The notes below the pieces were generated by a model. The model had not been told where the DNA came from and searched no databases. It worked only from the letters and a program-made list of their open reading frames with translations. The translations under genes were made by a program, and so were the position numbers. From positions 1 to 64,000 of the forward strand of contig NZ_AUAV01000022.1 of assembly GCF_000428905.1 (NCBI RefSeq): a stretch of 64,000 nucleotides of DNA. The letters are read 5' to 3'. Positions 37,520 to 53,301 of this stretch are shown here, piece after piece; position 1 is the stretch's first letter; the number at the start of each line of letters is the position of its first letter. This DNA comes from Brumicola pallidula DSM 14239 = ACAM 615. GTDB lineage: Bacteria; Pseudomonadota; Gammaproteobacteria; Enterobacterales; Alteromonadaceae.

Positions 37520-38748
37520 ATTGCTACCCCTTGATGTAAGTCAGTTGAGTATGTTTGAAAATGAATTTTAGGATCGATGCATGGCAATAGTAATGTAAAA
37601 CAAGCCCCCTTACCTTCTGGGTTATTAATTGCGCTAACAAAACCCTGATGTGATTTTGCAACCGACTTAACAACAGCTAATCCTAATCCTGTGCCTTGTG
37701 TTTTTGTGGTGAAGAAGGGTTCAAAGATACTGTCTATTTGAGCGACCGATAAACCACAACCCTGATCCTTAATTTGTATACTAATAAATGGTGCACCGTT
37801 TTCTTCAACTATGTCGGTAATCACTTCAATCACATCACCTTCTTGCGATACTTCAATCGCATTGTGAAGTAAATTGCTAATCGCACCGGTTAATGCGGTT
37901 TGATTTCCCATTAACTGATGATGTGACGGTTTATTGTCGATTTCTAAATGAATTGACTTAGTCGCTAATAACGCATCGACGGCTTCGGTACTATTTACCA
38001 AAACTTGCGTTACGGTTAGTGGCGCCACAATCTGTTGCTCACCACTTTTCGCAAACAACAACATGTCATTTACTTGGCTCTCTAGATCTTTTAAACGATT
38101 TTGTAAATTTGTGGTGAAGCGGTTTGCCATCTCATTTTTCAAATTCAATGAACGCAAATTGGCTGCATATAGCATCGCTGAGGATAAAGGCGTTCTTACT
38201 TGATGAGCTAAAGATGCGACCATTTTGCCTAAAGATGACAAACGCTGTAAATGGCTTATCCGACTCTGTAGTTCGCGAGTTTCGGTGAGGTCAGTAAGTA
38301 CAATAAGTTGACCTTTTTCTTCAACTAAAGGCGTAATGGAGATTTTTACTTTACGCCCATCACGCAATGAGACCTCATGGCCATCATCGGCTTGGGGTTT
38401 AAATGAACGTAAAATAATTTCACGCCAAAGTTCTTTTTCAAGCGGCGCTCCGAGTAATTCAACGGCTTGTTGATTAGCTTGCTTTATGTGCCCTCTTTGG
38501 TCCAGTACAATAACGCCTGCTGGCATTACCTCCAATAAATGATTAAGTCGTTTGGCTTTGTTCTTCAGTTCTTCAACCGTATCATCACTTTCCACTATTT
38601 GCGGTTCTGCGATGGCTTGTGCGCATACTTTATTAATCGATACCGGTTTTTCTAAATTAACAGGCTGACAAACTGCACGTTGACGTGAACCAAATGAAAA
38701 TTGATTTTGTGGATCAATAACGAAAAAATTGTTAGTTAACTGCGACAT
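37516..38748 (-). CDS. flrB: flagellar two-component sensor kinase FlrB (FleS)
   Basis: A soluble histidine kinase that phosphorylates FlrC. From the ATG at 38748 it has 410 residues: a PAS-like domain (LNHLLEVMPAGVIVLDQRG), the phospho-acceptor H box (SLAHQVRTPLSSAML) and an HATPase domain (NLLHNAIEVS, GCGLSVAQIDSIFEPF, GTGLGLAVV). No membrane helix. An in-frame ATG exists at 38805, but a sigma-54 promoter occupies 38789-38805 and AGAGGA precedes the ATG at 38748, so the shorter form is chosen. Confidence 0.93.
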   Translation of the reverse strand: MSQLTNNFFVIDPQNQFSFGSRQRAVCQPVNLEKPVSINKVCAQAIAEPQIVESDDTVEELKNKAKRLNHLLEVMPAGVIVLDQRGHIKQANQQAVELLGAPLEKELWREIILRSFKPQADDGHEVSLRDGRKVKISITPLVEEKGQLIVLTDLTETRELQSRISHLQRLSSLGKMVASLAHQVRTPLSSAMLYAANLRSLNLKNEMANRFTTNLQNRLKDLESQVNDMLLFAKSGEQQIVAPLTVTQVLVNSTEAVDALLATKSIHLEIDNKPSHHQLMGNQTALTGAISNLLHNAIEVSQEGDVIEVITDIVEENGAPFISIQIKDQGCGLSVAQIDSIFEPFFTTKTQGTGLGLAVVKSVAKSHQGFVSAINNPEGKGACFTLLLPCIDPKIHFQTYSTDLHQGVAI

Positions 38749-38788
38749 AATCCTCTGACTACCTAAACTACTGGGTGTACTGAAGTAA

Positions 38789-38805
38789 TGCACGAGGCAT
38801 GCCAA
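38789..38805 (-). promoter_or_regulatory. sigma-54 promoter of flrBC
   Basis: The minus strand reads TTGGCATGCCTCGTGCAT: -24 TTGGCAT, -12 GTGCAT, GG to GC spacing exactly 10 nt. The predicted start near 38778 leaves a 30-nt leader before the flrB ATG. This fits FlrA/sigma-54 control of flrBC. Confidence 0.75.
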
Positions 38806-38896
38806 TATTTATATAATTGATTTTTATGGTTTTTTTATGATCTTTAACACCTCAATCACTGTCAATAAAATGACTAAGGCAGTAAATTCTGAGGAC

Positions 38897-40330
38897 TTAT
38901 TGACGGCTTATTTCGTATTTACGCATTTTTTCAACCAAGGTTGTTCTGCGCATGCCTAATTGATCGGCCGCTCTTGCAACGACCCATTCTTGCTGCTCTA
39001 ACGCTTGTGAAATTAAGTTAATTTCTAAGTCAGATAAATATTCTTTTAGGTTTACACCATCAGAGGGTAATGCCGTACTTAATACACCGACTTGGCTTGC
39101 TTCTGATGTTTCTTCACCTTGGTTTGTAAAAAGTTCAGTTAATACTTCACGCTCTTGCTGTTCTTCAGATAGCGAACTTAAGGCAATAGGTGCACTGCCA
39201 TATTGATACTTTATTGGCAGTTCTTTAATTCCGACTAATTTCTTAGGATACAATATTGCCAAGCGTTCAACTAAATTTGATAACTCTCTAACATTGCCTG
39301 GCCATGCATGTGACATTAACGATCGCATCGCGTCATCGTTAAATTTAACCATGTTTTCGTTGTTGTTTTCTAAACGGTGCGCCAATTCTTGTAACAATAA
39401 TGGAATGTCTGCTGCGCGTTCGCGCAATGCTGGGCTCTCAATAGGAAAAACGTTTAGGCGATAGTATAAGTCTTCTCTGAAAGTGCTTTCGACTATCATA
39501 TCTTCCAAGTTACGATGCGTTGCTGCAACGATACGGACATCGCAGTTAATTGTTTTTGTGCCACCGACTCTTTCAAAGATGCGTTCTTGGAGTACACGAA
39601 GCAATTTTACTTGCATTTGCAGTGGCATGTCACCAATTTCATCTAAAAATAAGGTGCCGCCTTCGGCTAATTCGAAACGTCCTTTACGCGAACCTATAGC
39701 CCCCGTAAATGCGCCTTTTTCATGACCAAATAGTTCACTTTCTAATAGCTCGCCTGGGATCGCACCACAGTTTATGGGAATAAACGGGCCTTTTTGACGA
39801 TTCGACATATAGTGAATGTTACGAGCGATAACCTCTTTGCCCGTTCCTGATTCGCCTAATATAAGCACGTTCGCATCGGAAGGAGCCACTTGCTCTATAA
39901 GAGCGCGAACCTCTTTAATTCCGCCGCTGTTGCCAACCAAGCTTCTAAATAAGCGAGTTTTACCGGAAGTCGCGCCCAAAGAAGGGATATTCAAACGCCG
40001 AAAATCTTGACACTTTTTAAGTAATTCGAGCATTGTGGGCTGAGTAATAGGTTCAAATAATGACCCCATCATATTCTGATAGTTTTTGTCGCTGCTTAAT
40101 TGAAAGCCAATATTAATAAATGGGATCAAAGGAAATTTTTCAATTACGTCTTCCGCCAACTCCGGAAGTTCACCATCGATAAGAACAGCAAATAGATCGT
40201 TTTGTACCTCAATCGTCTTAATGCATTGACTATAATCGCTATGGCTAGAAGCCTCACCCATAAAAGTCAGTATTACATTCAGATTATTTTTACGAAGTTC
40301 ATTATCGCTGATAATCAGAATTTCCTTCAT
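38897..40330 (-). CDS. flrA: flagellar master regulator FlrA (FleQ)
   Basis: A 477-residue sigma-54 activator at the top of the polar flagellar hierarchy. A FleQ-type N domain lacking a phosphorylatable receiver site (1-120) precedes the AAA+ domain with Walker A GESGTGKE (159-166), GAFTGA (206-211) and [13 protein letters not shown], and a C-terminal Fis-type helix-turn-helix ([19 protein letters not shown]). FleQ proteins also bind cyclic di-GMP, which links it to the cyclase gene at 18.7 kb by inference. GAGGTAGCA precedes the ATG. Confidence 0.95.
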   Translation of the reverse strand: MKEILIISDNELRKNNLNVILTFMGEASSHSDYSQCIKTIEVQNDLFAVLIDGELPELAEDVIEKFPLIPFINIGFQLSSDKNYQNMMGSLFEPITQPTMLELLKKCQDFRRLNIPSLGATSGKTRLFRSLVGNSGGIKEVRALIEQVAPSDANVLILGESGTGKEVIARNIHYMSNRQKGPFIPINCGAIPGELLESELFGHEKGAFTGAIGSRKGRFELAEGGTLFLDEIGDMPLQMQVKLLRVLQERIFERVGGTKTINCDVRIVAATHRNLEDMIVESTFREDLYYRLNVFPIESPALRERAADIPLLLQELAHRLENNNENMVKFNDDAMRSLMSHAWPGNVRELSNLVERLAILYPKKLVGIKELPIKYQYGSAPIALSSLSEEQQEREVLTELFTNQGEETSEASQVGVLSTALPSDGVNLKEYLSDLEINLISQALEQQEWVVARAADQLGMRRTTLVEKMRKYEISRQ

Positions 40331-40564
40331 TGCTACCTCAGTGCGGGGTTGTTTCTTGATAGGTATAAAAATGGTATTACGAGAGTCTAATTTATACTAT
40401 ATTTTCATACATGGTATCTGATAAATAAAGTAAAGCCATAAAAAAAAGCGACCCAGCCGATTTTATAACCCTAACTAACGATACAACTTAATAAATAGGT
40501 AAATAAATAGGCAAATAAACAACGCCATCACATGTCGCAAAACACACATCAGCATACTATATAT

Positions 40565-41365
40565 TTACCCTAACAACGCCTGCACTTGGCTTTGTTGTTG
40601 ATTGGCCTGAACTTGCACTGTTAAAGATGCCTGTCCTTGCACTTGGGCAGCAGCTAAGTCGCTGGTTCCGCGGGCGTAGTCCAAGTCCTGAATACGACTC
40701 CTAGCCGCTTGAGTATTTATGGTCGATTCAGACAACACCCTAGCTGCAGTTGCAAATTGATTTTGCGTTGCCCCTAAATCACCACGAAAGCCGCCGATAG
40801 TTTCTAAGGATGCATCAACTATATCAAGGGCTTGTTGGCGTGATTCTTCACTTGTAACATTAATACTCAATAAGTCGTTTATCGATTCAGTTACGCTATT
40901 GGTTTCAACATCGATATTATTGCCTGAAGAGCTACCTACTAAGAAACTGATATCTTGACCGCCGGACAATAGCGGCTTCCCAGCAAAGTTAGTTTGCTCG
41001 ACCGTTAGACTGATATTTTCTTGTAGTCCACTAATTTCGCTTTGCAGAGTTTGACGATCTGCATCATTTAGGGCGCCGTTACCTGCTTGCACTGTAAGTT
41101 CTCTAATGCGATTGGCATCATCAGAAATGTTAGCTAAGCCTGATTCTGCAACTTGCGCAAGTGCGATCCCATCATAAGCATTAGACACTGCTTGACGGCT
41201 ACCTTGGGTTTGCGACGTTAATCGATCAATTATCAGTTGTGCTGCGGGGTCATCAGCTGCGCTATTAACTTGTTTGCCTGCGGCAAGCTTTTCCAACAAA
41301 TTGGACTGTTTCTGCTGGACTTGCTGTAACAGGCTACCTGTATTGTTATTATCAACCTTAATCAT
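40565..41365 (-). CDS. divergent flagellin-like protein
   Basis: About 266 residues with the flagellin N-terminal helix region (LLEKLAAGKQVNSAADDPAAQLIIDRLTSQ, given as ACE-type core NSAADDPAAQ) and the C-terminal helix region (SRIQDLDYARGTSDLAAAQV). It lacks the usual [16 protein letters not shown] start and has Gln-rich ends, so it is a paralogue distinct from the three main flagellins. AGAGG favours the second of two adjacent ATGs (41365). It is separated from the other flagellins by the glycosylation island and lies upstream of flrA, but has its own sigma-28 promoter. A minor filament or junction component is possible. Confidence 0.85.
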   Translation of the reverse strand: MIKVDNNNTGSLLQQVQQKQSNLLEKLAAGKQVNSAADDPAAQLIIDRLTSQTQGSRQAVSNAYDGIALAQVAESGLANISDDANRIRELTVQAGNGALNDADRQTLQSEISGLQENISLTVEQTNFAGKPLLSGGQDISFLVGSSSGNNIDVETNSVTESINDLLSINVTSEESRQQALDIVDASLETIGGFRGDLGATQNQFATAARVLSESTINTQAARSRIQDLDYARGTSDLAAAQVQGQASLTVQVQANQQQSQVQALLG

Positions 41366-41746
41366 CATTGCCTCTGTTGCTGCTCGTTCTGTTACGGCTC
41401 ACTAATAGTATTTGGCATGTTTTTACAATTTACCACCCGTGACGTATAAACATTGAACGATAAACAGTGATCGATCAACGGCGGGAGATAAACAGTGGGA
41501 AATAAACGCAAAACTACAGAATTAATATTCACAATGGCTACTCTGCAAAATCAAAACGCAGTTAGCGTTGTCTTAGTATCGGCAGTTTAGTGGAGATCTT
41601 TAACTTTTTTTAATTTTATTTAAATTTAGCCATAGATAAGCTTGTGGGGCTTCTTAGATTAGTTACATCGTTGTTTCAATATTGATAATGCCGTCATGAT
41701 GCGTTAAAAGTAATAGTATAAAAATCGCCCATACCTAAAAAGAATC
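41366..41746. other. 381-bp gene-free gap, long leader of the flagellin-like gene
   Basis: No convincing open frame is seen in this gap between pseH and the flagellin-like gene. It contains the sigma-28 promoter at 41576-41602 and about 200 nt of leader downstream of it. The remaining 140 bp next to pseH are AT-rich and hold nothing else I recognise. Confidence 0.6.
41576..41602 (-). promoter_or_regulatory. sigma-28 promoter of the flagellin-like gene
   Basis: The minus strand reads TAAA, 15 nt, GCCGATAC: a perfect -35 core, the ideal spacing and 7 of 8 matches to the -10 GCCGATAA. The same -10 variant is used by the flagellin at 55.4 kb. The predicted leader is about 200 nt. Confidence 0.8.
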
Positions 41747-42214
41747 TCATTCTTTAATAATTTGGTATACGACACTATCTATTTGATTGATTTCTGCATC
41801 TCTTAAATAGCTAAAACCGGCTTTTTCAAATGATTTTATTGATGCTATATTTTGTTTTTTTATAGATGCTAAGATGGGCAAGCTGTTAAACTTGAAATAG
41901 TCAGCAACACCTTTGCTAATAGACACACTTGCCAACCCTTTCCCTCTAAATTGTTGCGCGATTAAAACACCTATTGTTGCATTATCCGTTTTTACATCAA
42001 TACGCAGAAAGGAGGCAGGCCTGTTATCAGATTCAAGAATATAAAGTAAAGAATTTTTATCATTCAACTTATGCGTGAACCAGTCGCAATGAGGTTCATA
42101 AACGATAATATCAGCGTTAAATGATTGTTCTCGAACCAGTTGATCATTAGACCACTCAAAAATCAGATCGACATCGGTTAATTTCGCCTCTCTTAAATGT
42201 AGTTGATTGGCCAA
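41747..42214 (-). CDS. pseH: PseH, GNAT acetyltransferase of pseudaminic acid synthesis
   Basis: A 155-residue GNAT protein with the acetyl-CoA loop AQQFRGKGLASVSISKGV and the C-terminal KAGF motif. By family and position it N-acetylates UDP-4-amino-4,6-dideoxy-AltNAc, the third step of CMP-pseudaminic acid synthesis. The start is TTG; a strong AGGAGG lies about 9 nt upstream. It lies 113 bp after pseG and ends the glycosylation island. Confidence 0.85.
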   Translation of the reverse strand: MANQLHLREAKLTDVDLIFEWSNDQLVREQSFNADIIVYEPHCDWFTHKLNDKNSLLYILESDNRPASFLRIDVKTDNATIGVLIAQQFRGKGLASVSISKGVADYFKFNSLPILASIKKQNIASIKSFEKAGFSYLRDAEINQIDSVVYQIIKE

Positions 42215-42327
42215 ATTATGTCCCTCCTGTCATCGAATAAATAGTCTGTTAACGTGAACCGTAGTTTTCTATCTTAGCTAGCACTTTGTTCAAGTGATTG
42301 AGCGTGACAGCCTAGTACAGTATATAA

Positions 42328-43473
42328 TTAAGCTCGTGATCTAAGCATATCACTAAATACATTTAACACATTATCAGCACCCGAGTAAGCTTCTTTTTGC
42401 ACGCATTCATAGGCTTTATTCTGCTTCACCGTTAAGCACGCGGTATCATCATAATTAGCAATGACTTGTTTTGCTAATCCGATATAATCAACTTGCTGTC
42501 GCCAATCGACCGCACTGCACCAACCTTGCTGCGCCGACAGCGTGGCCGCAGGCATTTGGTTATCGGCGACCACCACAAGGACACTCGGCGTATAACAGCG
42601 CATTAATTCGAATTGCGTTCCACCCGCCGCACTGATACTTAAACGACTGTGCAACATAATCTCAGCCATATCTTGAGCATCGTGCATATATTGGATAGGC
42701 ATACTTATTTTATACTTCACATTATCGTAATTTAGCCAACCCTTTTGAATATTTTCTATCAGCTGCTTTTGGCATTTGTAGGCTGCACCAGTGATCACTT
42801 TAACTGGATACTGAAACTTCAACTGACTCAATGCACCAAGCATTCTCAGGGTATGATTTTGGGCATCACCGCCACCAAAACAAAGTAGTAATGAATGCCT
42901 ATTTGCTATGGGTATTAACGGCAAGTTAATAAATTCAGGGCGTAATAAAAGGTACTGAGGTCCTAAACACAGTCGGCTATTTGGCGCATTCTTTTCATAA
43001 ACTAGTTGCCGCGCTACTGCTGCGCCATTAATTACTATATCAGCTACGTGCTTCTGATTTGCTTGTGCAAACGAGTTAATATCATCAAGGTAGGCAAAGC
43101 AAATACCGGCTGTTGCTAACGCCTGTTGATAGGAATGATCAAATTGATAGCCATCAAGCACAAGGATCTGTTGATAATTAGATAATGGTTCTGAGGTAGT
43201 GCGAGACATGCACGTTGCAATAAACTCAACATCACGCTTATTGCGCTCAATTATAGCATCAGCTGTGACACTTTTATGCCAATGGCTGTCATCAATAACC
43301 ACAATGTCACCGTGCCATTGATGTCGACTTAATAGAAAGTTTTTACTGGTTTGGTTGCATATAAACACAACATCAATTTGAGCCTGTTGCGCAGCTTTTG
43401 ACAGCGCAAAACAACGCATTAAGTGCCCTAACCCAATATGCTCATTACCCTCTACTCTGAAAAATAGCTGCAT
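42328..43473 (-). CDS. pseG: PseG, UDP-sugar hydrolase of pseudaminic acid synthesis
   Basis: A 381-residue GT-B-like hydrolase that removes UDP from UDP-2,4-diacetamido-2,4,6-trideoxy-L-altrose. The N terminus has GNEHIGLGHLMRC with His17, the position of the catalytic His in Campylobacter PseG. Later blocks LLLCFGGGDAQNHTLRML and SAAGGTQFELMRCYTPSVLV match the family nucleotide site. It follows pseI by 9 bp. Confidence 0.92.
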   Translation of the reverse strand: MQLFFRVEGNEHIGLGHLMRCFALSKAAQQAQIDVVFICNQTSKNFLLSRHQWHGDIVVIDDSHWHKSVTADAIIERNKRDVEFIATCMSRTTSEPLSNYQQILVLDGYQFDHSYQQALATAGICFAYLDDINSFAQANQKHVADIVINGAAVARQLVYEKNAPNSRLCLGPQYLLLRPEFINLPLIPIANRHSLLLCFGGGDAQNHTLRMLGALSQLKFQYPVKVITGAAYKCQKQLIENIQKGWLNYDNVKYKISMPIQYMHDAQDMAEIMLHSRLSISAAGGTQFELMRCYTPSVLVVVADNQMPAATLSAQQGWCSAVDWRQQVDYIGLAKQVIANYDDTACLTVKQNKAYECVQKEAYSGADNVLNVFSDMLRSRA

Positions 43474-43482
43474 TAGGATTGT

Positions 43483-44565
43483 TTACTGCACTGAATTAAT
43501 TTTCGCCCAACTCAATGGCGTGCCTTTTGGCATCGAGACGGAGGCAACACTGCCCAAAACCGCGGTTAAATGTTTGGGCGCTAAGCCATGCGCTGGTCGC
43601 ACAATTTTCACATGTTCAGTAGTCAATATTTCCCCCGCTTTTATATCTTTGCAAATGTATATTGAACGACGATACTGTTTTGATTTTTCCTCAGCTTGGC
43701 TGCCGCCATAAGTTACGCTACCAATGGCTTGTGATGCTCTTGCTGTCTCGATAACTAACTGAGCTAGTTCGCTCGGTTCAAGTGAAAAAGCAGCATCGAC
43801 ACCACCGTCATCTCTGCATAAAACAAAATGTTTTTCAATCACACTAGCCCCGTAAACCACACTGGCAACTGACGCACCAATACCCGCAGTGTGATCTGAT
43901 AAACCAACTTGGCAATTAAATGTAGCGCGCATATTGGGAATGGTCACCAGGTTTGTATTTTCAGGTAGCGCTGGATAAGTGCTTGTGCATTTAAGCAATA
44001 TAATATCCTCACAACCTGCATTTTTCGCCGCCGTTAGTGCTTCTTCAATATCGCTAATACTGGCCATACCGGTTGACATAATAAGCGGTTTACCTTGCGC
44101 AGCAGCTTTTCTGATCAAAGGAATATCGGTCAGTTCAAATGACGCAATTTTATAGCATGGCACATTTAATTGTGCCAAAAAATCAACCGCATCTTCATCA
44201 AATGGTGAACTAAATGCGAGCATGCCAAGACTATTAGCAAGGGTGAACAATTCAGCATGCCATTCATATGGAGTTGATGCTTTGGCGTATAAATTGAAAA
44301 GCTTTTCACCTGCCCACAAATTGTCATTTTCCTTAATCACAAAATCGGGAGAATCAACATCAAGTGTCATACTGTCGGCGGTGTAAGTTTGCAACTTAAT
44401 AGCATGTGCCCCAGCTTTAGCTGCTTCTGCAACCATTGTTTTAGCTAGGGTTAAGCTTTGCCCATGATTACCGCTAAGTTCAGCAATAATAAACGGCTTT
44501 TGATTCGGACCGACATCGAAGAAAAGGTCATCATTGCCTATTCGAATTGTAGTGTTACTGGACAT
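43483..44565 (-). CDS. pseI: pseudaminic acid synthase PseI
   Basis: A 360-residue NeuB-family enzyme that condenses the 6-deoxy sugar with phosphoenolpyruvate. The TIM-barrel part begins with KPFIIAELSGNHGQSLTLAK and carries ILLKCTSTYPA and GLSDHTAG; a C-terminal SAF antifreeze-like domain (about 300-357, IKAGEILTTEHVKIVRPAHGL) is present. It follows the GT9-like gene by 61 bp and precedes pseG. Confidence 0.94.
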   Translation of the reverse strand: MSSNTTIRIGNDDLFFDVGPNQKPFIIAELSGNHGQSLTLAKTMVAEAAKAGAHAIKLQTYTADSMTLDVDSPDFVIKENDNLWAGEKLFNLYAKASTPYEWHAELFTLANSLGMLAFSSPFDEDAVDFLAQLNVPCYKIASFELTDIPLIRKAAAQGKPLIMSTGMASISDIEEALTAAKNAGCEDIILLKCTSTYPALPENTNLVTIPNMRATFNCQVGLSDHTAGIGASVASVVYGASVIEKHFVLCRDDGGVDAAFSLEPSELAQLVIETARASQAIGSVTYGGSQAEEKSKQYRRSIYICKDIKAGEILTTEHVKIVRPAHGLAPKHLTAVLGSVASVSMPKGTPLSWAKINSVQ

Positions 44566-44626
44566 ATATTTGACCTTATGAGCTTTTTAAAATGCATTAA
44601 TAAAATATGATTTGTGCGAACCCGCG

Positions 44627-45649
44627 CTAAAAGCTATTTTCGTTACTCGCATCGACGCTGCCATCAAAAATACTCTGTACACCTTCAATTAAACTTTGTA
44701 CTTCTGCCGGTTGATCTGACATATCAGTTGCATAGTCTGGCATTAAGGTACGGGGATCAACATTACCGCTGATGATCATCACAGGGCAGCCAACCGCCAT
44801 CGCCAGCCATTGTGGTGCTGATGGAACAGAAATAAGTAAATCACTCGATTTCAACATAGCTAAAGTTTGACGCATCGATTGAGTACCGTCAAATTTTGAC
44901 CAAACCTCGAATCCGGCCTCTTCAAGCGCTTTTTCTAATTGCTCTGTTAGCGTGTAGCTGCGCTCTGCTGTGCGCGCTTGAGTTGCCAGTGCTATCACCT
45001 TTTTGTGTTTGCCCTTTTTGGCGATCTGCTTGTCCTGCGTGATTTGTATTTGCATATCTAAATCGATATCTTGCCACCCGCAGCAGGTCCGTAAATAAAA
45101 TTCAGGATAACCGCGCTCTGGCAAGTAGTCAGATTGCCACCACGTAGTATGCCATCTCATCATGCTAAACCAGGTACTCTGCAGGTATTGACTAGGGTCA
45201 TTTACAAAACTAGCAGGCAATGTTTGGTTTTGAAATTGGGTAATTAACTCAGCAATTGACATACCAATATAATTACCCTCAACAGGCTCACCTGCATCTT
45301 TTAAGAAACGCGATAAAAAGCTAGGCATAAACCAGGTGTCAAGATTAATTATTTTGCTATAAGCTTCACCAACAATGATTTCAGCAAGACCTAAAAATAC
45401 TTCCATTGCCTTTATTATATCTTCTGGCCATTCACCCTTTTTCAATCCAAAGGTTTTCACTTGCGGCTCAGCTAATGCCATCACTTCAAACCCGGCGGCG
45501 TAGGTTAAAAAATGCACTTCAGCACCCGGGTGTTTACGTTTTATATGTCGTACACTTGGCACTCCAATGCACGTGACATCACCTAACCCTAGCATGCGAA
45601 TAAGCAATATTTTCTCTTTGCGAGAGTCGGCTTCATTAGTCACAAGCAT
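44627..45649 (-). CDS. GT9/heptosyltransferase-like protein within the pse cluster
   Basis: A 340-residue protein resembling ADP-heptose-type glycosyltransferases (GT9): the N-terminal ILLIRMLGLGDVTCIGVPSV and the C-terminal donor-site-like block SSDLLISVPSAPQWLAMAVGCPVMI, with KKVIALATQARTAERSYT between. It is not a known Pse biosynthesis step. Embedded between pseF and pseI, it may transfer a second sugar to flagellin or modify the glycan; no acceptor is evident. GAGGT precedes the ATG. Confidence 0.65.
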   Translation of the reverse strand: MLVTNEADSRKEKILLIRMLGLGDVTCIGVPSVRHIKRKHPGAEVHFLTYAAGFEVMALAEPQVKTFGLKKGEWPEDIIKAMEVFLGLAEIIVGEAYSKIINLDTWFMPSFLSRFLKDAGEPVEGNYIGMSIAELITQFQNQTLPASFVNDPSQYLQSTWFSMMRWHTTWWQSDYLPERGYPEFYLRTCCGWQDIDLDMQIQITQDKQIAKKGKHKKVIALATQARTAERSYTLTEQLEKALEEAGFEVWSKFDGTQSMRQTLAMLKSSDLLISVPSAPQWLAMAVGCPVMIISGNVDPRTLMPDYATDMSDQPAEVQSLIEGVQSIFDGSVDASNENSF

Positions 45650-45654
45650 ATCAC

Positions 45655-46358
45655 TTACCTCGAATTATCTTGTTGTCTAGCCATATAAGCTTGATACATC
45701 AGTTCGGCTCGATACCAATCCTCGGGGGTATCAATATCTTGTACTAAGTGTCGCGGCAATATGATGGGAATACCGTATTCAGAAAAAATCGCCTTCGCGG
45801 AGAGATAATCGTCGGTTCTACCCCAATAAAACTGTCCGGCATCATGATATGCTTCTGGCAGGTCTTGCGAGCGCTTCGCAATATCTTGCTCAAAAGCTGG
45901 CAGTGCATAATCTTCTTTCATCAACAACGCTCTTTGAATTGGAAACGCAAAACTGGTGACAGAATATGCAAAGCTTTTATCCGATTGATCAATCAGTGCT
46001 TGCAAACCTTGTTGCAGATATTCAGCTTGCAAAAAGGGAGCGGTGGCATAAATGGCGCAACAAAACGTTGGATCGCCAATGTTTTTTTTAACCCATTCAA
46101 TAGCATGATTAGTCACATCTCGCGTGCCCGTTGTATCGTCTGATAAGTGTTCGGGACGCATAAATGGCACTTGCGCGCCATATGCTTTGGCTATATTTGC
46201 AATCGCAGTATCGTCAGTAGAAACGATAATATGATCAAAGACGCCCGACTTCTTAGCCACCTCAATTGAGTACGCGATAAGTGGCCGTCCTGCAAATTCT
46301 TTAATGTTTTTTTTGGGGATGCGCTTACTTCCGCCGCGAGCGGGAATAATAGCGACGT

Positions 46359-46362
<4 letters not shown>
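45655..46362 (-). CDS. pseF: PseF, CMP-pseudaminic acid synthetase
   Basis: A 235-residue cytidylyltransferase with the N-terminal CTP-binding signature IIPARGGSKRIPKKNI (5-20) and SVTSFAFPIQRAL. It activates pseudaminic acid as the CMP sugar, the final biosynthetic step. Its ATG overlaps the pseC stop by 4 nt, and it is 5 bp upstream of the GT9-like gene. Confidence 0.93.
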
Positions 46363-52458
<6,096 letters not shown>

Positions 52459-52470
52459 AATTAGACTTAA

Positions 52471-52782
52471 TCACTTATATTTTTTAACTGCTTTTAGCCC
52501 ACGCACCAACCCACTCAATTCAGATAGTGAGTCAGCAAAAAGCGACTGCACGGTCGCATGGAGTTTAATATTAATCGGCAATTCAGCTTTGGCGAATTGA
52601 TCACGCCCAGCTTCATTTAGGTTATTGAGATGACGCTGGATCAATTCGTCACGCTGAGTCACAAGCCTGCGCAGTGCTTCATCATCGACGTGGTCAGTCG
52701 CAAGCACCGCACAAATTGATTGGTTTATAGCGCTAAGCTCCTCAGGAGTTAGCGCATGGGATAAATAGTCGTCTTTAATCAC
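52471..52782 (-). CDS. fliT: FliT-like flagellar chaperone
   Basis: A 103-residue, all-helical small protein following fliS, the usual position of the FliD chaperone FliT. Its GTG start overlaps the fliS stop by 4 nt (GTGA). Sequence identity in this family is low, so the call leans on size, helicity and position. Confidence 0.6.
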   Translation of the reverse strand: MIKDDYLSHALTPEELSAINQSICAVLATDHVDDEALRRLVTQRDELIQRHLNNLNEAGRDQFAKAELPINIKLHATVQSLFADSLSELSGLVRGLKAVKKYK

Positions 52783-53207
52783 ACTGATTGGCTTTTTCGA
52801 CGTTGAATTTCGTATGCCTCTTGTTTTGCATCATCTGGAATACTAGCCCAAGCCTTTTTTATTGGTAGTAGCAGATTAATCACTTCATCTATTGTCTGCA
52901 AGTTGTTTTGCACGTTAGCATCCTGTAACTGGCGTATCATAAACTCATATAGTGCATACAGATTTTGTGCAACATCACCGCCAACATCCAAATCCAAGGT
53001 ATCTCTTAAGTTAAGTAAAATCGCGTTTACTCTTGACAGGTGTTCTGCCTTTCCAGCAAAGTCTTTACGTTCCATACACCCCTTCGAATATGCCATGCGG
53101 TCGAGTGCTCCTTGCATCAACATCAGCGTTAAACGATGCGGATCCGCGCTTGCAATATCCTGTTTCAGGCTGTCTTTTTTATATGCGTTTATACCTTTGA
53201 GCGCCAT
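52779..53207 (-). CDS. fliS: flagellin export chaperone FliS
   Basis: A 142-residue helical chaperone that keeps flagellin unfolded for export. Typical blocks: SADPHRLTLMLMQGALDRMA near the N terminus and LYALYEFMIRQLQDANVQNN in the middle. It lies about 95 bp after fliD. Confidence 0.94.
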   Translation of the reverse strand: MALKGINAYKKDSLKQDIASADPHRLTLMLMQGALDRMAYSKGCMERKDFAGKAEHLSRVNAILLNLRDTLDLDVGGDVAQNLYALYEFMIRQLQDANVQNNLQTIDEVINLLLPIKKAWASIPDDAKQEAYEIQRRKSQSV

Positions 53208-53301
53208 GCAGTATTGTCTCCGAATAAAATAGTAAAGCTGTTCAATATGGAAACACAGCTAAGAATAATTGTTTATAGCAATAAACGTCTTAATTGAAGC
53301 G

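Noticed and set aside
40490-40522. AT-rich TAAATAGG repeats after the flagellin-like gene
   Set aside because: Only about two imperfect 12-bp copies in simple AT-rich sequence; not distinguishable from chance.
41420-41445. TTGGCATG on the plus strand upstream of the flagellin-like gene as a sigma-54 promoter
   Set aside because: The -12 position reads CA instead of GC at the required spacing, and it points away from the gene.
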